Assembly (NCBI GenBank): GCA_021828575.1
Contig: JAJZEL010000090.1
Coordinates: 1 to 10,907 of the forward strand
DNA: 10,907 nucleotides
Direction: 5' to 3'
Source of the DNA: Pseudomonadota bacterium
GTDB taxonomy: Bacteria > Pseudomonadota > Gammaproteobacteria > Burkholderiales > Ferrovaceae
A program made the translations under genes and the position numbers. Below the pieces are notes generated by a model. That model did not search any database. It was given only the letters and a program-made list of their open reading frames with translations, and was not told the DNA's origin. Of this stretch, positions 1 through 6,709 are shown piece after piece. Each line of letters begins with the position of its first letter. Positions within the stretch are counted from its first letter, which is position 1.

Positions 1-1
1 T

Positions 2-1282
2 GACCGCTGGTTCTATCAGGCATTGACTTCAGGCCGACCTTACCAGATCAACGTCGCCAGAGATGCACACACCGGGGAAACCTGTGTCTGGGTCAATGTT
101 CCCATCGTGAACGAGGGAGAGGTGGTGGGCATTGCAGGAACCGGGATTCCCCTCGACAGTTTTCTGCTTCAAACCGTGCATCTTCGTCAGGAAGGAGTTG
201 AAAATTTTTTCGTGAATGACCAGTTGGCCATTCAGTTGGCCGGTGACCCCCGGCTCATCGATTACGCCAGCGTCACTCGCGCCCCTGGTGATCATTCCAC
301 GCTGGACAATGTGCTGAGTGCGGATGCGTTGGGAAAACTACGGGCCATTATCAGGGCAAGTGATTTTTCTCAGACCCCAGTGGTGGAAACGCTCGTGAAC
401 TGGCGAGGAAAGAAATACCTGCTCGGCGTGTCAGGTCTTTCCGACTTGGGGTGGTATGACGTGACGCTTGTGGACATGAAATCGCTTGCACTCACGGAGC
501 GTATTCGCTGGTTGCTGTACCTCCTTGGAGGAGTCTCCCTTCTTGTCCTGTGCATTCTGGGCCTTGCTCTGCATCGATGGGTATTGCGGCCGATTCAGGT
601 GCTCAAGAGTGCAGCAGATGCCATCACGCAAGGGCAGTACAGTGAGGTACCAAACCACCTCGGTTCGGGCGAGATTGGGGATCTGGCGCGGTCCTTCAGT
701 CACATGGCTTCTGTCGTGCAGCAAACCCACCGTGATCTCGAACGCAAGGTGGTGGAACGAACAGAAGCCCTGCAACGACTCACTGAACTGGATACCTTGA
801 CGGGCCTGCTCAACAGGCGAGGGTTGCTGGAACGCATGGACAACGAACTGTATCGCCTCGAACGGGTTGGCGGTACCCTTGGGTTGTTGATGCTTGATCT
901 GGACCATTTCAAACAGGTCAACGACAACTATGGACACGGTGCCGGAGATCTTGCGTTGATCCATGCAGCTCAAGTACTCAGGCAGCACAAGCGTGCCTAT
1001 GATTATGTGGGACGTTATGGGGGCGAAGAGTTTCTCATGCTTCTTCCCGGGTGCAGGCAGGAGGACATGAGTACGATCGCAGAACGGATTCGGGAAGCCA
1101 TTGAAGCGCTCCAGCTGTCCTGGGAAGGAAAGGAATTTCGTCTGACCACCAGTATTGGCATGCACCATGTGGAGGAAACGGAAAACAGGGATAGCCTGCT
1201 GAACAAGACCGACAAGGCCATGTATGCTGCCAAAACCTCGGGAAGGAATTGTGTGCGCATGTTTGAAGGAATATTCCATTGA
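2..1282 (+). CDS. Membrane-bound diguanylate cyclase, Cache-HAMP-GGDEF (5' end outside window)
   Basis: This enzyme makes the second messenger c-di-GMP from two GTP, with its sensor part in the periplasm and its catalytic part in the cytoplasm. The frame is open from base 2 (Asp-Arg-Trp-Phe-Tyr), so the gene starts before the window; the TTG at 23 is only an internal codon. The first part resembles the distal half of a dCache domain (Trp-Tyr pair, then a Val-Val-Gly-Ile-Ala-Gly-Thr-Gly segment). A single hydrophobic helix follows at about 505-575, then a HAMP linker to about 740, a short coiled coil (about 710-780) and the GGDEF domain. The active-site loop is GGEEF at 1019-1033. An RxxD product-inhibition site (RAYD, 992-1003) lies exactly five residues before it, so the cyclase looks active and feedback-inhibited. 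There is no EAL domain. The stop codon overlaps the start of the CLC gene, so the two are probably cotranscribed. The ligand is unknown. Confidence 0.93.
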   Translation, partial: DRWFYQALTSGRPYQINVARDAHTGETCVWVNVPIVNEGEVVGIAGTGIPLDSFLLQTVHLRQEGVENFFVNDQLAIQLAGDPRLIDYASVTRAPGDHSTLDNVLSADALGKLRAIIRASDFSQTPVVETLVNWRGKKYLLGVSGLSDLGWYDVTLVDMKSLALTERIRWLLYLLGGVSLLVLCILGLALHRWVLRPIQVLKSAADAITQGQYSEVPNHLGSGEIGDLARSFSHMASVVQQTHRDLERKVVERTEALQRLTELDTLTGLLNRRGLLERMDNELYRLERVGGTLGLLMLDLDHFKQVNDNYGHGAGDLALIHAAQVLRQHKRAYDYVGRYGGEEFLMLLPGCRQEDMSTIAERIREAIEALQLSWEGKEFRLTTSIGMHHVEETENRDSLLNKTDKAMYAAKTSGRNCVRMFEGIFH

Positions 1283-2595
1283 AATGGGGCAAGGGTCCTT
1301 TTGGACAGGCGCGATGGCGAACGCGGCTGGTGCTCTGGACATTTGCTGCAATGACCGGGTTGCTGGTGGTGTTGTTTGCCGAAATGGCCGACTGGGCCCT
1401 GGCCCTGTTTTTTCATGTTCAGCAGAAGGCGCCATGGGCGCCTTTTTTCATGGCGCCTACGGTGGGCATGCTGACTGTCTGGCTGACGCAAACGTATTTT
1501 CCTGGTACTCAGGGCAGTGGCATTCCGCAAGTGATCGCCGCCACCCGGCTGGCGGCAAAAGGGCAACCTGTCGGTCATCTGGTGTCCTTGCGCATCGCCT
1601 TTGGAAAGATGGTGCTGGGGGCTCTGGCATTGACCGGTGGGTTTTCGGCAGGGCGCGAAGGTCCTTCGGTTCAGGTGGCCGCTTCCATCCTGCACGCGGT
1701 GCGTCATGTTTTGCCCGTTACCAGGGCCATCAGGACCAAGGACCTTATTCTGGCTGGTGGCGCAGCCGGGATTTCGGCAGCGTTCAATACCCCCCTGGCC
1801 GGAGTGTTGTTTGCTATTGAGGAACTGGGCAGGCGACTCGAATTGCGCACTACGGGCATCCTCGTCAGCAGCATCATTTTGTCCGGTCTCATGGCCATTT
1901 CGGTACTGGGCAATTACAACTATTTCGGTCATATCCAGATTGATCACATCAACTTCCACATCGTTTTTCCGATTCTGCTTTGTGGCGGTTTGTGCGGGCT
2001 GCTGGGGGGGCTGTTCAGCCGCCTGATTCTCTGGCCGCAGGTGCAGCCTCATCATTTGCTCTGGCGCTGGAGGTCGGAACATCCCGTGCTTTTCGCGGGC
2101 GGCTGCGGTCTGGTGGTGGCATTGCTGGGGGCTGCAGGCAACGGACTGTCCTACGGGAGCGGGTACGATATTACCCGGCAGGTGGTGTCAGGGACCTATA
2201 CCATGCCACTTTACGCGCCATTCACCCGTTTTCTGGCTACGCTGGTCAGTTACCATTCAGGAATTCCTGGGGGGATCTTTGCTCCCTGTCTTGCCGTGGG
2301 GGCGGCGGTGGGTTCCAATATCAGTGGATGGTTTGACCCGTCATTGGGTACGACACCCATCATCATGCTGTGTATGGCAGGATTCCTGGCGGCCGTAACT
2401 CAGGCGCCCATCACCTCTGCCATCATCGTCATGGAAATGGTGGATGGTCATGCCATGGTCCTGAGCCTGATGGCCGTGGCGTTGCTGTCCAGGGCAGTGA
2501 GTTCGCGCATGGGGCCGGAGCTATACCAGCAGTTGGCCCGGCGTTTTGCGCCTTCAGTTTTTCCTGCGCATGTTCCAAAGCAGGCCTCCTCATGA
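1279..2595 (+). CDS. CLC-family chloride/proton antiporter (voltage-gated chloride channel family)
   Basis: A 438-residue inner-membrane protein of the CLC family that moves Cl- against H+. The signature motifs are present in order: GSGIP (residues 79-83), GREGPS (125-130), the Glu pair 181-182 after an NTPLAG segment, GGIFAP (331-336) and a C-terminal Leu-Tyr (Tyr416). By comparison with E. coli CLC-ec1 these supply the Cl- ligands Ser107 and Tyr445, the gating Glu148 (here Glu127) and the internal proton Glu203 (here Glu182). I therefore infer a coupled exchanger rather than a passive channel. There is no C-terminal CBS domain. The start is a TTG at 1279 preceded by GAAGGA (1265-1270) at suitable spacing. 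The next in-frame ATG is codon 25, inside the first hydrophobic segment, and would cut it. The TTG overlaps the cyclase stop (TTGA), suggesting translational coupling. The gene ends convergently with the aldolase gene at a shared TCATGA. Likely roles are acid resistance, pH homeostasis or anion homeostasis. Confidence 0.94.
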   Translation: MKWGKGPFGQARWRTRLVLWTFAAMTGLLVVLFAEMADWALALFFHVQQKAPWAPFFMAPTVGMLTVWLTQTYFPGTQGSGIPQVIAATRLAAKGQPVGHLVSLRIAFGKMVLGALALTGGFSAGREGPSVQVAASILHAVRHVLPVTRAIRTKDLILAGGAAGISAAFNTPLAGVLFAIEELGRRLELRTTGILVSSIILSGLMAISVLGNYNYFGHIQIDHINFHIVFPILLCGGLCGLLGGLFSRLILWPQVQPHHLLWRWRSEHPVLFAGGCGLVVALLGAAGNGLSYGSGYDITRQVVSGTYTMPLYAPFTRFLATLVSYHSGIPGGIFAPCLAVGAAVGSNISGWFDPSLGTTPIIMLCMAGFLAAVTQAPITSAIIVMEMVDGHAMVLSLMAVALLSRAVSSRMGPELYQQLARRFAPSVFPAHVPKQASS

Positions 2596-3237
2596 GGCAT
2601 TGCGTTTTCCATAGGTGTCGAATTTTTTCAGCGCCTCGGTCATGTGTTGCGGGCTGAGTCGGGGAGGCTCCCCCACAGCCAGTGCCAGTAGGTAAATTCG
2701 ACAGAGAAACTCTACTTCCACAGCCACGTCCAGTGCGCTGTCCAGTGTTTCTGTTGCCGTGATCAGGCCGTGGTGGGCCAGCAGGCAGGCTCGTCTGTCC
2801 GTGAGGGCGGTCACCGCGGCCTGGGCCAGTTCAGGTGTTCCAAACGTATGGTAGGGAGCGCATCGCACAGAGTCCCCTCCGGTGACGGCGATCATGTAGT
2901 GAAAGGGCGGTAGCTCCTTTTCCAGACAGGCCAAGGCTGTGCAATGGGGAGCATGGGCATGCAGCACGGCTTGATGTTCCGGGTAGGCGGTCAGGATGTC
3001 CCGGTGCATGATCCACTCCGACGAGGGTTCACGGTGTGAGGAATGTTTTCCATTAAAGTCCATCCATACCAGGTCATTGGGTGTGATGTCTTCGGAAGGC
3101 ATGCCCGACGGGGTGATCAGGAAACCGTTGGCACTTCTCAGGCTCAGGTTGCCCGTTGCGCCATGGTTGAGTTCAAGGCTTTCCATGCGCCGCAGGGTGC
3201 GGATCATGAGTTCTCGAGTGGAAGACAAGGCGTTCAT
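2590..3237 (-). CDS. Class II aldolase, FucA-like (L-fuculose-phosphate or related sugar-phosphate aldolase)
   Basis: A 215-residue cytoplasmic Zn-dependent class II aldolase/adducin-fold enzyme that would split a ketose-1-phosphate into dihydroxyacetone phosphate and an aldehyde. Its length equals that of E. coli FucA, and the conserved residues fall at nearly the same positions: Glu74, the Zn ligands His93, His95 and His156 (in HAH and AHHGL), Tyr114 in HYMIA, the CAPY-TFGT stretch, and Tyr209 in the C-terminal FDTYGK. The ATG at 3237 is chosen because GGAG lies seven bases upstream and because it gives the family length. An ATG at 3282 would add 15 residues without a clear ribosome binding site. 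No fucose or rhamnose genes are nearby. Other possibilities are a 5-methylthioribulose-1-phosphate or 5-deoxyribulose-1-phosphate aldolase (DHAP shunt) or an MtnB-like dehydratase; the sequence alone does not decide. The gene is divergent from ndh and convergent with the CLC gene. Confidence 0.9.
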   Translation of the reverse strand: MNALSSTRELMIRTLRRMESLELNHGATGNLSLRSANGFLITPSGMPSEDITPNDLVWMDFNGKHSSHREPSSEWIMHRDILTAYPEHQAVLHAHAPHCTALACLEKELPPFHYMIAVTGGDSVRCAPYHTFGTPELAQAAVTALTDRRACLLAHHGLITATETLDSALDVAVEVEFLCRIYLLALAVGEPPRLSPQHMTEALKKFDTYGKRNAS

Positions 3238-3281
3238 GAGGGGACTCCATTGGGATGGATGCATTTTCCCAGAAAACCGCA

Positions 3282-3310
3282 TTGGGGTTCATGGGGATTT
3301 TGTTTAGAAT
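3282..3310 (+). promoter_or_regulatory. Candidate sigma70 promoter for ndh
   Basis: A -35-like TTGGGG (3282-3287) is followed, after 17 bases, by a -10-like TAGAAT (3305-3310). This would start transcription near 3317, about 26 bases before the ndh start codon. It lies in the 105-bp gap between the divergent aldolase and ndh genes. The -10 matches the consensus at five of six positions and the -35 at four of six. No clear FNR or ArcA site was seen. I saw no equally good promoter for the aldolase on the other strand. Confidence 0.4.
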
Positions 3311-3342
3311 CGTCACTGGAAAAGGGCCTGACAAGGACTGAA

Positions 3343-4647
3343 ATGCATAACATCGTGATCGTTGGAGGAGGTGCGGGTGGGCTGGAACTGGCCACCCGCT
3401 TGGGAGATACCCTCGGAAAATCGGGCAGGGCGCGCATCACCCTGATTGACCGGAATCGGCGGCATTTCTGGAAACCTCATCTGCATGAAATTGCAGCGGG
3501 TTCCATGGATCTGGATGTACATGCACTGGATTATCTGGCGCAGTCCCACTGGCACCACTTCCGTTACAGGATTGGAGAGATGACCAGTATTGATCGCACA
3601 CACAGGCTTGTGCATCTCGCGCCTTACCATGATGAAGAGGGGGTGGTGGTGACGGCGGCCAGAAGCTTTCCCTATGACACACTCATCCTGGCAGTGGGAA
3701 GCCTGACCAACGATTTTGGCACCCCTGGCGTGGCAGAACACGCCATCGCCCTGGAGACTCCAGAGCAGGCCGACCGTTTTCACAGACGACTGGTCAATGC
3801 TTTTTTGCGGGCGCATGCTCAGAACGGCCCATTGGGGCCAGCCCAGTTGAGGGTGGCCATTGTGGGGGCCGGGGCAACGGGTGTGGAACTTGCGGCAGAG
3901 CTTCATAATGCCACGCGTGATCTGGTTTCCTATAACCTGGATCGTATCGATCCTGAAAAGCACACCCACATCCATCTGATCGAGGCCTCGCCCCGCATAT
4001 TGCCTGCCCTGCCCGAGCGCATTTCCGATGGAGCCCATCGCATGCTGTCCAAATTGAAAGTGCAGGTTCATGTGGGGGCTCGCGTGGCGGAAGTGTTGCC
4101 ACAGGCCGTACGTCTGAGCGGAGGAGAAACCATTCCTGCCGAGCTGGTGGTCTGGGCAGCCGGGGTCAAGGCGCCCGAATTCCTTACGCACCTGGATCTG
4201 GAAACCAACGCGCTCAATCAGCTGGTGGTGCTTGATACCTTGCAGACGACACGGGATGAGCGCATTTTTGCTCTGGGTGATTGTGCTGCAGTGTCCTGGC
4301 TCGGGCACGAACCCAGACTGGTACCCCCGCGGGCGCAGGCCGCGCACCAGCAAGCTAGTCATTTGGCCCATCAATTGAACCGGTTGCTCGAAGATCGCCC
4401 GTTGAAGGCGTTTCGTTACCGCGATTTCGGTTCCCTTGTGTCCCTGGGCAAATACAGTACGGTGGGCAACCTCATGGGCAATTTTGTAGGAGGAAACCTT
4501 TGGGTTGAGGGGTTGTTTGCCCGCTGGATGTACCTTTCCCTATACAAGATGCATGAAATGGCACTACACGGTTTCTGGAAGATGGCCTTGTCCACAGTGG
4601 CCCGATTCATCAGCCGGCGGACGGAGCCACATGTGAAGTTGCACTAG
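3343..4647 (+). CDS. ndh: NADH:quinone oxidoreductase, type II (NDH-2)
   Basis: A 434-residue single-subunit FAD enzyme that passes electrons from NADH to membrane quinone without pumping protons. The N-terminus carries the FAD-binding GGGAGG (residues 8-13) followed by an acidic strand end at Asp-Arg-Asn. The NADH-binding GAGATG is at 175-180, and the second FAD contact is Gly-Asp at 312-313 (ALGDCAA). The PPRAQAAHQ and DFGSLVSLGKYSTVG stretches are typical of Ndh. The C-terminal amphipathic segment (FARWMYLSLYKMHEMALHG) is the membrane-anchoring part, and the protein ends in KLH as in E. coli Ndh. The ATG at 3343 is chosen because AAGGA ends five bases upstream and because it places GGGAGG at the normal position; the frame stays open further upstream but that part has no Ndh similarity. 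The stop overlaps the qseG stop by four bases in a shared CTAG. Confidence 0.96.
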   Translation: MHNIVIVGGGAGGLELATRLGDTLGKSGRARITLIDRNRRHFWKPHLHEIAAGSMDLDVHALDYLAQSHWHHFRYRIGEMTSIDRTHRLVHLAPYHDEEGVVVTAARSFPYDTLILAVGSLTNDFGTPGVAEHAIALETPEQADRFHRRLVNAFLRAHAQNGPLGPAQLRVAIVGAGATGVELAAELHNATRDLVSYNLDRIDPEKHTHIHLIEASPRILPALPERISDGAHRMLSKLKVQVHVGARVAEVLPQAVRLSGGETIPAELVVWAAGVKAPEFLTHLDLETNALNQLVVLDTLQTTRDERIFALGDCAAVSWLGHEPRLVPPRAQAAHQQASHLAHQLNRLLEDRPLKAFRYRDFGSLVSLGKYSTVGNLMGNFVGGNLWVEGLFARWMYLSLYKMHEMALHGFWKMALSTVARFISRRTEPHVKLH

Positions 4648-5237
4648 GGATGGGTGGCTGCCGGCCGTGTGGAAGAGGTTTCCGGTCCGGGCCGAGACAC
4701 CAGCCGGTTTTCAATGTCCTTTAATTCCTGAATTTTACTGGCCAGGGATGCAGAACGGGCCTCGGCCTCCCGCAATTGTTCGTTGAGCTGTTCCTGCTGC
4801 ATTTTCAGGGCAGTACGCTCGCTGAGCGCATCACTGACCAGGGCGATCAGAGGGGCCAGTGCCTCAGTGTCACCATCATGCACCTGTGATACCTGGTTCA
4901 GCACATCCAGGGCCCGCGCATCAGCCTTGGGGACGTGCTGCATGGCTAACAGAAGGGCCAGCCTGACTTGGGATGGGCTGTCAGGATGCGCTACCTGTTC
5001 CAGTTCCGCAATTTTCGCATTGCGCACTTCAGCACTTAGTGAACGATCCTGTTCAAAGTGACCGAGGGCGATGTACAGAGCGTCAGATTTGGAATAAGCA
5101 TTGAACGAAGAAGCGTTTTTGGGGGCGGGTGGCGTGACCGAAGGCACCGTTGAAGGTGTCATCGGCTGGTGGTGGGTCAAAGCGCAGCTACTCAGGCTGC
5201 ACAATGCCAGAAACAGGTAAAGGTGACGACTGGTCAT
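4644..5237 (-). CDS. qseG: QseG-like lipoprotein, partner of the GlrK/QseE sensor kinase
   Basis: A predicted 197-residue lipoprotein. The signal peptide has Arg4, a short Leu-rich core and a lipobox Leu-Ser-Ser-Cys with Cys18. The residue after Cys is Ala, not Asp, so the outer membrane is the expected site. A Pro/Thr-rich linker follows, then a helical region (about 45-130) and a C-terminal coiled coil (about 138-180) ending in a Lys-Asp-Ile-Glu-Asn-Arg-Leu motif. That motif resembles the C-terminal end of E. coli QseG, which contacts and activates the kinase QseE; the N-terminal half is divergent. The ATG at 5237 is preferred because it gives a normal signal peptide and has a weak GAGA upstream. 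A GTG at 5267 would add ten residues before it. The gene overlaps the 3' end of the kinase gene by 50 bases, so the two are surely cotranscribed. It ends convergently with ndh. Confidence 0.82.
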   Translation of the reverse strand: MTSRHLYLFLALCSLSSCALTHHQPMTPSTVPSVTPPAPKNASSFNAYSKSDALYIALGHFEQDRSLSAEVRNAKIAELEQVAHPDSPSQVRLALLLAMQHVPKADARALDVLNQVSQVHDGDTEALAPLIALVSDALSERTALKMQQEQLNEQLREAEARSASLASKIQELKDIENRLVSRPGPETSSTRPAATHP

Positions 5238-6687
5238 CAGGAATCTCGATGCGAAAATGGGCTCCACTATTACTCGGAATGAGGGACACTGTTCCGCCGT
5301 GGGCCTCTACCAGCGCCTTCACGATGGACAAGCCCACGCCGCTTCCCTTGCGCGCCCCGGCAGGTTGTCGGGAACCCTGGTAAAAAGGCTCAAAGACCCG
5401 TTGCACATCGGCGGGGTCCACTCCTGGACCGCTGTCAATGCAATCCAGCTGGATGATTCCCGAAGCCTTGCGCAGAGTCAGCAGGATTCTACCTTCATCC
5501 GGGCTGAAACGCAGGGCATTGGTCAATAAATTGCTGATGGCGGTTTCCAGTTTTTCAGGATCGATGGAGGCAATGATGGCGTCACCCCGGATGTCCGCAT
5601 GGAGGTTTTTGGTCTGTAAAAGCAGGCGATGGGTGTTGACCAGTCGCTGCAGAAACGTCAGAAGGTTTGTAGGTTTGCGGTTGAGAAGCCTGGCGTGGAA
5701 GGCTGCAGAATTATATTGAAGCAGGGTTTCAATCTGCTGTTGCAGGGCCAGGGCATTGTCGCGCAAGATGACAATGATTTCTCGCTGATGAGCATTCAGG
5801 TCACCGGTGATCTGGTCTTCCAGCAGAGCAATGCCCTCCCGCAAATTGGCGAGCGGAGTCTTGAGTTCATGGGAAATTTGGCGCAGGAAGGACATCTTGT
5901 CCGCTTCCAGGGTCATGAGCCTGAGCCTCAACTCTTCCATCCGTTCCCCGAGCTGTCGCATGTCCGTGGGGCCTCCGATGGCAATGGGTCCATCCGATTG
6001 TCGGGTTCCCAGGTCATCAATGGCGCGTTCGAGCTGTTTCAGCGATCGGGATAACCACATGCCCAGGACCAGAGCCATTAAACCCGCCAGGGTGGCTGCC
6101 GATCCGCCAATCCACAGAAGGGAGCGACGTTGGGCTTCGAGGTCGGACATGAGAGCCTGATTACGCTCGTTCAGCAGATCCTTGGAAGTCCGGTCGATCT
6201 GCTGGTTGATTTCCCCGAGTCCGGTGAATCCGGATACCAGCATGTCCTGCAGGGAAGCCGTGCCATTTGACCGGGGTGTCAGCACGGGCTCCAGGGTCCT
6301 GAGCGCCAGTTTTTGCCATGAGTCTGCCAAAGGGCCGAGGCGGCCCGGAGACATGGCGGTCAACTGTTGTTCCACATCCCGGGCTTGTTGCAATATATCC
6401 GTCAAATTGTGGCGCATGGAAGGGTCGTAGAGGATCAGATACTGTCGGGCATTACGTTCCAGCGTCACCGTCAGGTCCTGTAAAAGACGGACGTTTTCCA
6501 CGGTTTTCAGTGCTTGTCCGGGATAATCCCGGTTGGCTTTTGTCAGGGTCTGGACAGCCACCAGTGCCCGGGCCAGTGCACCACCCAGCAACAGGATGAT
6601 GCCTAAAAAGGACACCAGGAGAATCTGCCTAAAGGAGAAAGGAAGCTGGGCCTGGAACAGTTGGCTTTTTTGTGGAGGAAACCCCAT
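5188..6687 (-). CDS. glrK: Sensor histidine kinase GlrK/QseE
   Basis: A 499-residue inner-membrane histidine kinase. Transmembrane helix 1 is at about 20-46. A mostly helical periplasmic sensor domain (about 47-188) is followed by transmembrane helix 2 (190-212) and HAMP (to about 262). The HisKA domain has the phospho-accepting His273 in SHELKTPLA. The ATPase domain has the N box around Asn386/Asn390, G1 Asp-Ser-Gly-Pro-Gly (418-422), the F box FEPFYQGSRQ and G2 GSGVGL (448-453). It should phosphorylate the GlrR protein encoded at 8872-10248. The assignment rests on kinase type plus context: an adjoining qseG and a clear GlrR nearby. The ATG at 6687 has AGG five bases upstream and lies 22 bases after the opgH stop, so opgH, this gene and qseG probably form one transcript. 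In E. coli the order is kinase, qseG, regulator; here the regulator lies upstream of opgH instead. The signal sensed is unknown. Confidence 0.9.
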   Translation of the reverse strand: MGFPPQKSQLFQAQLPFSFRQILLVSFLGIILLLGGALARALVAVQTLTKANRDYPGQALKTVENVRLLQDLTVTLERNARQYLILYDPSMRHNLTDILQQARDVEQQLTAMSPGRLGPLADSWQKLALRTLEPVLTPRSNGTASLQDMLVSGFTGLGEINQQIDRTSKDLLNERNQALMSDLEAQRRSLLWIGGSAATLAGLMALVLGMWLSRSLKQLERAIDDLGTRQSDGPIAIGGPTDMRQLGERMEELRLRLMTLEADKMSFLRQISHELKTPLANLREGIALLEDQITGDLNAHQREIIVILRDNALALQQQIETLLQYNSAAFHARLLNRKPTNLLTFLQRLVNTHRLLLQTKNLHADIRGDAIIASIDPEKLETAISNLLTNALRFSPDEGRILLTLRKASGIIQLDCIDSGPGVDPADVQRVFEPFYQGSRQPAGARKGSGVGLSIVKALVEAHGGTVSLIPSNSGAHFRIEIPDDQSSPLPVSGIVQPE

Positions 6688-6709
6688 GAAAACCTGACCC
6701 GGCGAAGGG

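Noticed and set aside
431..1435. 334-codon open frame on the minus strand
   Set aside because: It lies opposite the GGDEF and CLC genes, shows no recognisable domain, and its composition (rich in His, Gln, Pro, Arg) is typical of antisense frames.
1015..2082. 355-codon open frame on the minus strand
   Set aside because: Opposite the well-supported GGDEF and CLC genes; no family motif and antisense-like composition.
3313..4374. 353-codon open frame on the minus strand
   Set aside because: Fully opposite ndh, whose motifs match the family throughout.
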